A stretch of 64,000 nucleotides of DNA from Chitinophaga pinensis (GCA_943329075.2 CALQCM020000018.1:1-64000), one strand, 5' to 3'; shown: positions 7,919 through 19,000, counted from the stretch's first letter. The notes: generated by a model from the sequence alone, not told the origin. Program-made: numbers and translations.

Positions 7919-8800
7919 TTATTTGAAACCGTAGAGCCGCGCCGGATTATCGACGAGGATGCGCTTGCGTACCGCCTCGTCCGGCACCCAGGTCGTCAGC
8001 AGATCGGCAAATATCGCCGTATTCGGCATTGCCGTTTCCATCATCACATGCGGCCAGTCGGTGCCCCAGACCAGACGGTCGGGCGCGGCCGCAACCAGCG
8101 CGTGCGCGAACTGCGTGATGTCGGCATACGGCGGCGCTTCGCGTGAGGTGCGATAGGGGGCGGACAACTTCGACCAGCCGCGTCCGCTTTTAAGAAAACG
8201 GATCAGCGCCTGAAAGCCCGGCGCAGCGGTGCCGCCGCGCGTGTCCGGACGGCCCATGTGGTCGATCATCACTTCGACGGGAAAGTCGCCGAGCACACGG
8301 TCGAGGGTGGGAAATTTTTCGATATCGAGCAGATACTGCACGTGCCAGCCGAGACGTGCAACCCGAGCTGCCAGTTTGCGCGAGGCGTCGAACTGCACAC
8401 CGGTACCGGCGACGAGATTGGCGCGAAAGCCGCGCACACCGGATGCGTGTAGGCGGTCGAGTTCGGCATCGCTGATGTCTTCGGGAATCAGCGCGATGCC
8501 GCGCAGGCGGCCGTCCGATTGCGCGATTGCATCGACCAGCACGTCGTTGTTGCTGCCGTGCACGCCCGATTGCACGATGACGCCGCGCGTCACGCCGAGC
8601 GCGTCGTGCATGGCGAGATAGTCTTTGAGGAGCACCGGCGGCGGCGTGTAGAGGCGGTCGCCGGCCCAGCCGTATTTTTCTTTGGCGCCGAAAACGTGGG
8701 CGTGACAGTCGGTGGCGTTCGCAGGGAGGGCGAACGACGGCTTGCGCGTCTGCAGGTCGGGGCCCGCGCATGGCGCGGGTTCGCCGGGTTTCGCAGTCAT
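7919..8800 (-). CDS. Amidohydrolase, 2-pyrone-4,6-dicarboxylate hydrolase (LigI)-like
   Basis: This 293-residue metal-dependent hydrolase of the amidohydrolase superfamily has a TIM barrel. Metal and substrate motifs: DCHAHVFG near residue 31 (the HxH pair), IDHMGRPD in mid-barrel and WGTDWPH near residue 245 (the catalytic Asp). This pattern fits the LigI or sulfomuconolactone-hydrolase group that opens lactones in aromatic catabolism, though members act on various lactones. There is no signal peptide, so it is cytoplasmic. It lies 38 bases upstream of the Bug gene at 8839 on the same strand, suggesting a binding-protein plus hydrolase catabolic pair. The stop converges with that of the alpha-oxoamine synthase. 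Confidence 0.8.
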   Translation of the reverse strand: MTAKPGEPAPCAGPDLQTRKPSFALPANATDCHAHVFGAKEKYGWAGDRLYTPPPVLLKDYLAMHDALGVTRGVIVQSGVHGSNNDVLVDAIAQSDGRLRGIALIPEDISDAELDRLHASGVRGFRANLVAGTGVQFDASRKLAARVARLGWHVQYLLDIEKFPTLDRVLGDFPVEVMIDHMGRPDTRGGTAAPGFQALIRFLKSGRGWSKLSAPYRTSREAPPYADITQFAHALVAAAPDRLVWGTDWPHVMMETAMPNTAIFADLLTTWVPDEAVRKRILVDNPARLYGFK

Positions 8801-8838
8801 CTTGAGGGTCGGATTCCGCTATCGGTATTGTTAAGCCA

Positions 8839-9822
8839 TCAATCCAGCTTCACGCCCAGTTTCTTGCCGATCGCGCCCCATTTCTCGGCGTCGTTCTTCA
8901 TCACTTTGGCGAATTCATCCGGCGTGCTGGCGAGCGGTTCGTTGCCCTGCGAGATGAAGTTCTGGCGCACTTCCGGTGTGTGCACGATGGCGGCAATCTG
9001 TTTTTGCAGTTTGTCGATGATGGCACGCGGAGTTTTGGCCGGCGCCATGTAGCCGTACCAGGTCAACGCATCGAAGCCGGGCACGCCGGATTCGGCAATG
9101 GTCGGCAGATCCGGGAAGGCTTCCGATCGCTTCACGCCGCCGCTGGCGATCAGGCGCAGGCGGCCGGCTTTCCAGTGTGCCATCGTTGTGAACATGTTTG
9201 AAAACGAGACCTGGATTTCGTTGCCGATCTGCGCGGTCATATAGAGGCCCACGCCCTTATACGGGATGTGCGTCATCGTGATGCCGGCCATCGAGTTGAA
9301 CAGTTCATTAGCCAGGTGTGGCGAGCTGCCCGGGCCCGAGGTGCCGAAGTTGAGTTTGTTCGGATTGGCTTTGGCGTAGGCAATCAGTTCCTGCACGGTT
9401 TTTGCGGGTACTGACGGATTGAGGATCAGGCCGAGCGGCGTGGCGATCACTTCGGTGACCGGCGCGAAGTCCTTGATCGGATCGTAGGGCAGGGTGGTGA
9501 AGAGTTGCGCGCTTTGCGCGTGCGTCGAGTAAGCGAGCAGCAGCGTGTAGCCGTCCGGCACCGCTTTGGCGACGAGTTCGGTGCCGACGATGCCCGATGC
9601 TGCCGGGCGGTTGTCGACGACCACGGCCTGGCCGATGCGATCGGCGAGGCGCTGGCCGATGTAGCGCGCGGTGTAATCACTGCCGCCGCCGGGGGCCAGC
9701 GGCACAATCACGCGGATCGGGCGGTTCGGAAAATCGGCCTGCGCACAGGCGGCACCCGACCAGGCGGCGGTGAGCGCCAGTATTGCGCATGCGCCTTTAC
9801 CAAAATTGCGTAATGTCAACAT
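8839..9822 (-). CDS. Bug/TctC-like solute-binding protein
   Basis: This is an exported binding protein of 327 residues. I chose the ATG at 9820-9822 because a GGAG lies six bases upstream of it; the in-frame ATG at 9832-9834 has no ribosome site. The signal peptide (LRNFGKGACAILALTAAW) ends at ACAQA. Motifs: IRVIVPLAPGGGSDYTAR, VDNRPAASGIVGTE, PDGYTLLLAY, LPYDPIKDFAPV, HIPYKGVGLYMTAQ and WYGYMAPAKTP. The lobe motif usually reading PYKGAGPA is PYKGVGLY, implying an altered pocket. It probably forms an operon with the LigI-like hydrolase upstream. Confidence 0.9.
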   Translation of the reverse strand: MLTLRNFGKGACAILALTAAWSGAACAQADFPNRPIRVIVPLAPGGGSDYTARYIGQRLADRIGQAVVVDNRPAASGIVGTELVAKAVPDGYTLLLAYSTHAQSAQLFTTLPYDPIKDFAPVTEVIATPLGLILNPSVPAKTVQELIAYAKANPNKLNFGTSGPGSSPHLANELFNSMAGITMTHIPYKGVGLYMTAQIGNEIQVSFSNMFTTMAHWKAGRLRLIASGGVKRSEAFPDLPTIAESGVPGFDALTWYGYMAPAKTPRAIIDKLQKQIAAIVHTPEVRQNFISQGNEPLASTPDEFAKVMKNDAEKWGAIGKKLGVKLD

Positions 9823-9949
9823 TGTCTGCTCCATTGCGGTTTATGTTGCGAGACGGCGAGTGTGCACAAATTGCGCCCCGCCGACAAGCGCATGCGGGGC
9901 GCCGCGGTATACTTTGTCCAACGCCCGTACAGAGGCAATGGAGGTCGCA

Positions 9950-11977
9950 TTGAAACGCATATTGATCGCAGCCATGATCGCCGCGACGACGGCAACTGCC
10001 GCCGAGGCCGCCGTCACCCGCATTGTCATCGACCGCATTGATTCGCCGACCTTCGACGGCCGCGAATTCGGCAGCGCCGGGCGTTTCGAAAAGCTTTCCG
10101 GACGCGCCTTCGGCGAGGTCGATCCGAACGATCCGCTCAATGCCGGCATCGCTTTCATCCAGGAAGCGCCGCGCAACGTACGGGGTCGCGTCGAATACGC
10201 AGTCGACATCAGCATCATCCAGCCGCTGGACACAGCCAAGGGCAACGGCACGCTGCTCTACGACGTGGTCAACCGCGGTTCGCGCCGCGCTTTCGACGTC
10301 TTTCATCTCGGCGAGCACGGCGGCAACAATCCGGCCAAGGCGGTGGACGCCGGCGACGCTTTCCTCCTGCGCCAGGGTTACACGCTGGTGGTGAGCGGCT
10401 GGCAGGCCGACGTGCCGCGCGAGGAAGACGAAATCATCGCCGACTATCCGGTCGCCAACCGCGGCGGCAACCAGATCACCAAATCGATCAGTGTCGAACT
10501 GATCGTCACCAAACCGGTCTACACGCTGAACATCGGCTGGGACAACGGCCGCGCGCTCAAACCCTATCCGCTGGTCGAGCGCGTGGCCTCGCGCGCGCGC
10601 CTCATCCGCCGTGCGCACGCCGATGCGCCCGACGAACTGATTGCGCGTGAAGAGTGGTCGTTCGGCGCGTGCAGGGACGGCAAGACGGTGACGCCGGGCA
10701 ACAACGACATCTGCCTGCCGGCGGGCTTTACGCCCGAGTATGTTTATCACCTCTCGTATCCGGCCACCGATCCGTTGCCGACGGGGCTGGCTTTTGCGGC
10801 GACACGCGATGTGGTGTCTTTTCTGCGCTACGACACCAGCAATGCCAATCCGCTGGTCGCCCACGGCGCGCACGAACCGCAGCCGCACACCATCAAATAC
10901 ACGATCGGTTTCGGCCGCTCGCAAAGCGGGCGTTTTCTCAAGGACCTCATCTACCAGGGCTTCAATCAGGACGAAAGCAAACGGATCGTGTTCGACGGCG
11001 CCATGCAGTTGACGAGCGGCGGGCGCATGACCAACGTCAACACCGAGTTCGCTTTTCCCGGCCGCTTCTCAACCGCGCTGGTCGGCCACTTCACGCCCGG
11101 CGATCAGTTCCCGTTCACTTATGAAACGCTGACCGATCCGGTCAGTGGCCGCAGCGACGGTCTGCTGGCGAAATGCCGCGTGCAGAAGGCCTGTCCGAAA
11201 ATCATGCACATGGATTCGGGCACCGAGCCGTGGGGCGGGCGCAACTCGCTGGTGATGACCGATCCGCTCGGCAAGAAGGACGTAGCGATACCCGACAACG
11301 TGCGTCTCTATTACTTTGCCGGCACGCAGCACGCGCCGGTACTGCAGTCGCGTTCGAGCACCCTGTGCCAGAACCCGGTCAACCCGAACCAATACAAGGA
11401 AGCGATGCGCGCGCTGCTGGTTGCCATGCAGGGCTGGGTCAGTGCCGGCAAGGCGCCGCCGCCGAGCCGCTTTCCGTCGTTGGCTGCCGGCACGCTGGTC
11501 AAACCGCTGCCGCAGCGCGAGTCGGGGTTTCCCGACATACCGGGCCACAAGTACAGCGGCGAAGCGAACCATCTTTACATCAACGACAACGATGCACTGT
11601 TCCCGAAGCATGTGCCGAACAAGCAGTATGTGGTGCTGGTGCCGCGCGTCGACCGCGACGGCAACGATGTGCCCGGCGTGCGTTCGGTGACGCTGCAGGT
11701 GCCGCTCGGCACTTACACCGGCTGGAACCTGCGCCGCAAAGGTTATATGGAGGACCGTTCCTGTTATCTCGACGGCTCGTTCATGCCGTTCGCGCGTTAT
11801 CGCGGCGATCGCGCCAACGATCCGCGGCCCTCGCTCGAAGAACGCTACGGCAGCAAGGCCAACTATGTGCGCCAGGTCGAGGTGGCGGTGCAGCGCCTGC
11901 GCAGCGACGGCTTTCTGCTCGCCGAAGATGCCGAGCGTTTGTTGCGCGAAGCGCGCGAGCGCGACATCGGCCTCTAG
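9950..11977 (+). CDS. Large secreted protein with an alpha/beta-hydrolase domain
   Basis: This is a secreted protein of about 675 residues related to the one at 20912-22915. The TTG at 9950 is favoured because GGAGG sits five bases upstream; the ATG at 9938 has a poorer site. The signal peptide is KRILIAAMIAATTATAAEAA. Shared landmarks with the paralogue: FEKLSGRAFGEVDPNDP near the N-terminus, YDVVNRGSR, LRQGYTLVVSGWQ, a nucleophile region FGRSQSGRFLKDLIYQGFNQD, FDGAMQLTSGGR, YFAGTQHAP and a C-terminal PRPSLEERYG. The SQSG elbow suggests a serine hydrolase or esterase, but the substrate is unknown. It is probably periplasmic or extracellular. It is divergent from the Bug gene at 8839. Confidence 0.8.
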   Translation: MKRILIAAMIAATTATAAEAAVTRIVIDRIDSPTFDGREFGSAGRFEKLSGRAFGEVDPNDPLNAGIAFIQEAPRNVRGRVEYAVDISIIQPLDTAKGNGTLLYDVVNRGSRRAFDVFHLGEHGGNNPAKAVDAGDAFLLRQGYTLVVSGWQADVPREEDEIIADYPVANRGGNQITKSISVELIVTKPVYTLNIGWDNGRALKPYPLVERVASRARLIRRAHADAPDELIAREEWSFGACRDGKTVTPGNNDICLPAGFTPEYVYHLSYPATDPLPTGLAFAATRDVVSFLRYDTSNANPLVAHGAHEPQPHTIKYTIGFGRSQSGRFLKDLIYQGFNQDESKRIVFDGAMQLTSGGRMTNVNTEFAFPGRFSTALVGHFTPGDQFPFTYETLTDPVSGRSDGLLAKCRVQKACPKIMHMDSGTEPWGGRNSLVMTDPLGKKDVAIPDNVRLYYFAGTQHAPVLQSRSSTLCQNPVNPNQYKEAMRALLVAMQGWVSAGKAPPPSRFPSLAAGTLVKPLPQRESGFPDIPGHKYSGEANHLYINDNDALFPKHVPNKQYVVLVPRVDRDGNDVPGVRSVTLQVPLGTYTGWNLRRKGYMEDRSCYLDGSFMPFARYRGDRANDPRPSLEERYGSKANYVRQVEVAVQRLRSDGFLLAEDAERLLREARERDIGL

Positions 11978-11987
11978 CCGCCGGTCC

Positions 11988-12020
11988 GTAGCCCGGAAGG
12001 AGCGCAGCGTATTCCGGGAA
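11988..12020. repeat. Palindromic intergenic repeat, family D
   Basis: A GTAGCCCGGAAGGAGCGCAG...TTCCGGGAA element just after the hydrolase stop. Further copies are at 19660, 20873 and 38722. The ends (CCCGGAA and TTCCGGG) are reverse complements. The remaining sequence to 12190 shows no gene. Confidence 0.8.
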
Positions 12021-12190
12021 TCAAGTTTGTTGTGGCATTTGTCACGGCACGGCGGCGCTTCCCCGTAAGTTTCACGCAAGCAAGCTTTACAAACTGTAAC
12101 AACGGTAAGGCTTTGTAGCAGTGGTAGGCAGGGAATCTTCGCTGTCGTTTAATGCCATCAGAGGGATTAAACGCACAGCGGAGGTTCATC

Positions 12191-12355
12191 ATGCTGACCT
12201 TTTTGCACTACCTGCCTTACATTCTGGCCGCCGGCCTGATCGGATTCGTCGCCCTGATATTTTCCGGCGACAGCGACCGCCGCACCGATTACCGCCGGGT
12301 GCCGCGCGAGCGGCATTACCAGTGGAACGACAATTCTGCACATCGCGATCGATAG
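12191..12355 (+). CDS. Small single-pass membrane protein, unknown function
   Basis: A 54-residue protein starting at the ATG 12191 with GGAGG seven bases upstream. An N-terminal hydrophobic helix (LPYILAAGLIGFVALIF) is followed by a short, very basic cytoplasmic or periplasmic tail with several Arg and aromatic residues (RRTDYRRVPRERHYQW). I do not recognise the family. It precedes another tiny envelope protein by 15 bases and may be cotranscribed with it. Confidence 0.55.
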   Translation: MLTFLHYLPYILAAGLIGFVALIFSGDSDRRTDYRRVPRERHYQWNDNSAHRDR

Positions 12356-12370
12356 CAGGTTCAGATTCAA

Positions 12371-12550
12371 ATGCTCAAGACCTTAGCAGCAGCTGTATTC
12401 GGTGTGTTCGCCCTTGCCGCGGTGCCGGCGGTTTATGCGCAGTCCGCTGATGTGCGTCAGGACAACAAGGACATTCGTCAGGACAACAAGGATCTGCGGC
12501 AGGACCACAAAGACGTGCGTGGCGACCGCAAGGACCGTCGCCACAAGTAA
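12371..12550 (+). CDS. Tiny secreted protein with four heptad (VRQDNKD-type) repeats
   Basis: A 59-residue reading frame from the ATG at 12371 to a TAA at 12548. The signal peptide (LKTLAAAVFGVFALAAVPAV) ends at VYAQ|SAD. The mature part is almost wholly four seven-residue units: VRQDNKD, IRQDNKD, LRQDHKD and VRGDRKD, ending RRHK. The pattern (hydrophobic-Arg-Gln/Gly-Asp-X-Lys-Asp) is highly charged with one hydrophobic residue per heptad, compatible with an amphipathic helix or a metal- or polyanion-binding peptide. Function is unknown. A rho-independent terminator starts 16 bases after the stop, which supports a real transcript end. The frame is shorter than most automatic length cut-offs. 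Confidence 0.6.
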   Translation: MLKTLAAAVFGVFALAAVPAVYAQSADVRQDNKDIRQDNKDLRQDHKDVRGDRKDRRHK

Positions 12551-12565
12551 TCGCGGTGACGGACA

Positions 12566-12597
12566 AAAACGGGGCGCCGACGGCGCCCCGTTTTATT
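12566..12597. terminator. Rho-independent terminator
   Basis: A hairpin GGGGCGCC-GAC-GGCGCCCC (12571-12589) flanked by AAAAC and GTTTTATTT, so it can act in both directions. It closes the tiny-protein gene at 12371 and the convergent glutaredoxin-like gene. Confidence 0.85.
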
Positions 12598-12615
12598 TGT
12601 ACGGCGGCACGCGGG

Positions 12616-12990
12616 TTAGCTGCGGAATTTGAGCCGGCGTTTGACTTCTTCGCGCGCAGGGTTGTTGACCAGCAGGTCGCCGTTGACATAGAGCGAGGGC
12701 AGGCCGATGCCGCCGGGCGGTACTTGATGGGTTTCGAGCAGACCTTCGAATTCCTTTCGTCGCGCTTCATCACTATCGACGAAATATTCGCGGAAAGGAA
12801 TGCCGGCCTTCGTCATCCACTGCCGCTTTTCCTTGCAGTAGGGGCAGGTCGTCAGCGAATACATGACGACCTCGTTGCCGGGCGCAAGGGTGGCAGAGAT
12901 GTCCTTTTCAAATGCCGTGCCGCCGCCGTTGAAATGCAGCGCGGCGTAGATGCCTGCGGCAAACAAAATGACTTTGAACAGCTTGCCCAT
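12616..12990 (-). CDS. Glutaredoxin/thioredoxin-like membrane-anchored protein
   Basis: A 124-residue protein with an N-terminal hydrophobic segment (LFKVILFAAGIYAAL) that is a signal anchor or signal peptide, then a glutaredoxin fold. The active site is CPYC in MYSLTTCPYCKEKRQWM (about residues 49-52), and the cis-proline loop reads GIGLPSLYVNG. CPYC is the classic dithiol glutaredoxin motif; the export signal suggests a periplasmic disulfide role or a membrane-bound redoxin. The insertion HQVPPGGIGLP around the cis-Pro is unusual. It stands alone, convergent with the small secreted proteins and downstream of uvrA on the same strand after a 56-base gap. Confidence 0.8.
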   Translation of the reverse strand: MGKLFKVILFAAGIYAALHFNGGGTAFEKDISATLAPGNEVVMYSLTTCPYCKEKRQWMTKAGIPFREYFVDSDEARRKEFEGLLETHQVPPGGIGLPSLYVNGDLLVNNPAREEVKRRLKFRS

Positions 12991-13046
12991 CGGCCGACCC
13001 TCCGCAATATCCCGCCAATATTGTAATGGAGGCCGGTGCGGGCGGC

Positions 13047-16000
13047 TTAGGCCGTGCGCTCGGTCAGAAACTCCGCCAGCACGCGCGCCGTGTGCGAGCG
13101 CGCCGGCGTGCGCGCAATGTTCAGCGGCGCATCCTGCGCGACGATCAGGCCGCCGCCGGAGCCGCCTTCGGGACCGAGATCGATGATCCAGTCGGCGTCG
13201 GCCATGACATCGAGATTGTGTTCGATCACCACCACGGTGTTGCCGGCATCGACCAGGCGGTGCAGCACGTGGATCAGTTTTTCGACGTCAGCCATGTGCA
13301 GGCCGACGGTCGGTTCGTCCAACACATAAAGCGTGTGCCGGTCGGCGCCGCCGCGGCCGGGTCGCGTGCCGGCATCACTCCCATCAGCCCTGACCTTGGC
13401 GAGTTCAGTGACGAGCTTGATGCGCTGCGCCTCTCCGCCCGACAGCGTCGGGCTTTGCTGGCCGAGCGTAAGATAACCGAGGCCGACATCCTGCATCAGG
13501 CGCAGCGCATGGTGGATCGAGGTGTGCGCGCTGAAGAATTCAACCGCTTCATCGATGTTCATGGCAAGTACATCGCCGATCGATTTTCCCTTGAAGTGCA
13601 CCGCCAGCGTTTCGCGGTCGAAGCGCGCGCCGCGGCATTCCTCGCACAGCACGCGCACGTCGGGCAGGAAGCTCATTTCAATGCGCTTGATGCCCTGACC
13701 TTCGCATTCTTCGCAACGCCCGCCCTTGGTGTTGAAGGAAAAGCGGCTGGCGGTGTAACCGCGCATGCGCGATTCAGCCGCGTCGGCGAACAGTTTGCGT
13801 ATCGTGTCGTAGAAGCCGACGTAGGTAGCCGGGCAGGAGCGCGGGGTCTTGCCGATCGGGGTCTGATCGACTTCGAGCACGCGGCCGACCTGCTGCCAGC
13901 CTTTGAGATCGGCACAGCCGATGAGCGGCACCGCCTTGCCGGCGTTGTGGCGGCCGACGCGATGCACGAGATTGGCGTGGAGTACGTCGCGCGCGAGCGT
14001 CGATTTGCCGGAGCCTGAGACGCCGGTGACGACGGTGAGGCGTCCCAACGGGAAGCGCGCATCAACCTTGCGCAGATTGTGCAGCGACGCGCTCTTGATT
14101 TCGATTTCCGGCGTTGATTTAACGACAGGCCGGTTCGGGTGCAGCGGATGTTTAAGCGGCTCGCGCAGAAAGCGGCCGGTGATCGACGCCGGGTTCTGCA
14201 TCAACTCGGCAGCCGAGCCTTCGGCAATCACGTAGCCACCGAGTTTTCCGGCACCAGGCCCGAGGTCGATGACATGCGCCGCGCGGCGTATGGTGTCTTC
14301 ATCGTGTTCGACCACCAACAGCGTGTTGCCCTTGGCTTCGAGCTTGGCCAGCGTGTCGAGCAGAATGCGGTTGTCGCGCGGATGTAGACCAATGGTTGGT
14401 TCATCGAGGATGTAGCAGACGCCGCGCAGGTTTGAACCGAGTTGCGCGGCCAGACGGATGCGCTGCGCTTCGCCACCCGACAGCGTCGGCGCTGAACGAT
14501 CGAGCGCGAGGTAACCCAAGCCGACCTGATTGAGGAAGTCGAGACGCGAATTGAGCTCAGCGACGAGGTCGCGTGCGATCTCGGCTTCGCGCCCGACGAG
14601 CGTGATGTCGCGGAACAGCGCACCGATTTCGCCGACCGCCTTCGCCGTCAGTTCGGCGATCGAGCGGCCGTGATAACGCACTGCCAGCGCTTCGCGATTC
14701 AAACGGTGACCGTTGCACGACGGGCAGGTTTCGTCGACTTCGAGCCAGTCGATCCACGAATCGAGCACGTGGTCTTCGGTGCCGCTGTTGGCGCGTTCGT
14801 CGTCCCACTTCACGTCGGTGAGTTTGAGGCCGGTGCCGTAACAGTCGCCACACCAGCCGTGGCGCGAGTTGAACGAAAACAGGCGCGGATCGAGTTCCGG
14901 GAAGCTGCGCCCGCACGACGGGCAGGCGCGCTTGATCGAAAACACCGTCTGCGTCATCTGCGCCAGCGAGGGATCGTTGGCCTTCATCGCGCGTGCCAGC
15001 GCTTCGAGTGGTGCGAGCACGTGCACCACACCCTTGCCGAAATCGAGTGCCTGCGCGAGTGCGGCGCGCAGCGCCGGTTCATTGTCGGCGGCCACACGCA
15101 CGTCGGCCACCGGCAGTTCGATCGAATGTTCCTTGAAGCGGTCAAGCCGCGGCCAGCGTGCCGTCTCGATGAATTCGCCATCGACGCGCAAATGCGTGTA
15201 ACCCTTGCCGCGCGCCCATTTGGCGAGATCGGTATAGAAACCCTTGCGTGCAACGATCAGCGGCGCCAGCAGACCGATGCGAGTGCCTTTGTAGTCGCGC
15301 AGGATGCGCGCCACCATGGCGTCGATGGTCTGCGGTTCGATCGCGCAGTCGCAGTCGGGACAATGCTGGGTGCCGAGCTTGACATACAAGAGGCGCAGGA
15401 AGTGATAGATCTCGGTGAGTGTTGCCACCGTGCTCTTGCGCCCGCCGCGACTGGTGCGCTGTTCGATGGCGACGGTCGGCGGTATGCCGAAGATCGCATC
15501 GACGTCGGGTTTCGACGCCGGCTGCACGAACTGCCGCGCGTAGGCGTTGAGCGATTCGAGATAGCGCCGCTGGCCCTCGGCGAAAACAATGTCGAAAGCC
15601 AGCGTCGATTTGCCCGAACCCGAGACGCCGGTGACGACGGTGAATTTGTCGCGTGGAATTTCGACGTCGATGTTCTTGAGGTTGTGTTCGCGGGCGTTGT
15701 GGATGCGGATGGATTGAGGATTGAGGATCGAGGATCGAGGATTGAGCGCCGAGTCGCGCGATGTATTCGCGGGCGCGATATTTGAAGCGGATTCCCTCCC
15801 CCTTGATGGGGGAGGGCTAGGGTGGGGGTGAGTAGCGTTGGCGCCTAAGTTTCCACCACTCAGTGCAAATTCATATTCTGCCAGCGCGCGCCCGGTGTGC
15901 GAGTTGACCTTCCACAGAATGTCCTGGGGTGTGCCGGTGCAGACGACTTCGCCGCCGGCGTCACCGCCTTCAGGGCCGAGATCGACTATCCAGTCGCAGG

Positions 16001-19000
16001 CGGCGATGACGTCGAGGTTGTGTTCGATGACGATCAGCGAGTGGCCGGCCGCGATCAACTGGCGGAAGGCACGCAGCAGTTTGGCGACGTCGTCGAAGTG
16101 CAGGCCGGTGGTTGGTTCATCGAAGAGGAACAGTTTGCCAATCTGAGGCGGCGTCCCCGCGGAAGCGCCGCCCTTTCTGGATTCCCGCTTGCGCGGGAAT
16201 GACGAATGTTTTGAACTCTCGACCAGATGCCCTGCGAGTTTCAAGCGCTGTGCTTCGCCACCCGACAGCGTCGGCACCGGTTGCCCGAGGCGCAGATATT
16301 CGAGACCGACATCGGCGAGCGGTTTCAGCGCCGCCTGCACCGCATCGTGCGCGGCAAAAAACACCAGCGCTTCGCTCACCGTCAGGTCGAGCACGTCGGC
16401 GATCGATTTGCCTTCGATTTGCACTTCGAGAATTTCGGCGCGAAAGCGGCGGCCGTCGCAATCGGGGCAGCGCAGATAAACGTCCGACAAAAACTGCATC
16501 TCGACATGCTCGAAGCCGTTGCCGCCACAGGCCGGGCAGCGGCCGTTGCCGGAGTTGAAGCTGAAGGTGCCGTGCGTGTACTGGCGCTCGCGCGCCAGCG
16601 GTGTTTTCGCAAACAGATCGCGGATGGTTTCGAAAGCGCCGACATAAACCGCGGGATTGGACCGCGTCGTCCTTCCGATCGGCGTCTGATCGACCATCAC
16701 GACGTCGCCGATCAGATGATGGCCGTGAATGGCGCGATGCGCGCCCGGCGTCTCGGTCGGTTTGCCCTTGTGTTTCAGCAGCGCCGCGTACAACACATCC
16801 TGCATCAGGGTCGATTTTCCCGAGCCGGATACGCCGGTCACGCAAACGAGGCGGTTGAGCGGCAGTTTGACGTCGATGTTCTTCAGGTTGTGTTCGGTTG
16901 CCCCGAGGATTTGCAACGCGTGCGTGCTTGCCTCACCCCCATCCCTGCCTTCCCCCATCAAGGGGGAAGGAGATTCCTGAACACTCGTCGTTGAAAGGGC
17001 TACCGCCTTGCTCCCTTCCCCCTTGTGGGGGAGGCTTGGGGCGGGGTGAGAGGCGCTGGCGCGCTTGCGCCCTGACAGATAAGCACCGGTCAGCGACTGC
17101 TGATTGTTTTTGACGGCATCGGGTGTATCGAAACAAACGATCTCGCCGCCGCGCTCACCCGGACCCGGCCCGATGTCGAGCAGACGGTCGGCGGCGAACA
17201 TGATCTGCGGGTCGTGTTCGACCACCACCAGCGTGTTGCCGGCGTCACGCAGTTTCTGCATGACTTGGATGATCTGGCCCATGTCGCGCGGATGCAGGCC
17301 GATCGATGGCTCGTCGAGCACGAACAGCGTGTTGACCAGCGAAGTGCCGAGCGCCGTGGTGAGGTTGATGCGCTGCACTTCTCCCCCGGACAGCGTGCGC
17401 GACTGGCGGTCGAGCGTGAGGTAACCAAGGCCGACTTCGCACAAATACGACAGGCGCGCGCGAATTTCCTTCAGCAGGAGGTCGGTGGCTTCATCAATTG
17501 CAGATGGCAGGTGAAGCTTGTCGATCAGTTCACGCGTGCGCGAAATCGGCAGCAGCATGAGGTCGTGCACCGTCAGGCCGGGCAGCGCGCGCAGAATTTC
17601 GTCGTCGTATTTCACCGTCTTCGCGCGGTAACGCAGGGTCGGCTTCAGCACGCTGTCGGCATCGGTCTTGCTGCCGAGCCGCCACGCCAGCGCATCGGGT
17701 TTGAGGCGCGCGCCGTCGCAGGTCTGGCATGGCGTGTAGGCGCGGTACTTCGACAGCAGTACGCGGATGTGCATCTTGTAGGCTTTGGTTTCCAGCCACT
17801 TGAAGAAATGCTGCACGCCGTACCAGGTGCCGGGCCAGGACTTGCGCCAGCTCTTCCATTCGTCTTCGCCTTCGAGCACCCAGCGCTTTTGTTTGGCAGT
17901 CAGATCGCGCCACGGCGTATCGAGCGGAATGCCGCGCAGCTTCGCGTATTTAAGGATGTCGTCCTGACACTCGTTGAAACTCGGCGTCTGCCAAGGCCGC
18001 ACCGCGCCGTCGCGGATCGATTTCGATTCGTCCGGCACGATCAGGCTGAAGTCGATGCCAATCACGCGCCCGAAGCCGCGGCAATCCTCACAGGCGCCCA
18101 CTGGCGAGTTGAATGAAAACAAACTCGGTGTCGGTTCGCCGTAATGAATGTCGCAGTCGGCGCAATGCAGGTCGGAGGAAAAACGCCACGCGGTTTCACC
18201 CCCCACCCTATCCCTCCCCCACAAGGGGGGAGGGAACCCGTCTCCTTCCCCCTTGATGGGGGAAGGCAGGGATGGGGGTGAAGCGGCATCGTCGTTCGGC
18301 ATCACATAAACATTGACGCGCCCTTGGCCAACCCGCAACGCCGCCTCCAGCGCCTCAACCACGCGCGCGGGTTCAACACTGCCGAAGCGGAATCGATCCT
18401 GCACCATTTCCAGCAACTGCTTTTCCTGGCGATGAATGCGGTCGTAGCCTTGCGCTGCCAGCAATGCCAGCACTTCCTTCTCGGAAAAATTCTTCGGCAC
18501 CGCCACCGGAAAAGTGATGATGAGCCGCGGATCGCCGGCGATTGCGGCGCGCGTTTTCATCGCCGCGAAAATGCTCGCCGGCGTATCGCGATGAATAGAT
18601 TGCCCGCAGCCGCGGCAGAACAACTGCGCGGCGCGCGCGAACAAGAGCTTCAGGTGATCGTTGAGCTCCGTCATGGTGCCGACCGTCGAGCGCGAAGTGC
18701 GCACCGGATTGGTCTGGTCGATGGCGATCGCCGGCGGAATGCCGTCGATGGCGTCGACCTGCGGCTTGTCCATGCGGTCGAGGAATTGCCGCGCATAGGG
18801 CGAAAAAGTCTCGACGTAGCGGCGCTGGCCCTCGGCGTAGAGCGTGTCAAACACCAATGACGATTTGCCCGAACCCGACACGCCGGTGACGACAATCAGC
18901 TCGTTCAGCGGCAGCGCCAGCGACAGGTTTTTCAGGTTGTTCTGGCGCGCGCCCCTGATAACAATAGCGTCACGGCGGTCATGCGGGTTATAGCGGGAAT

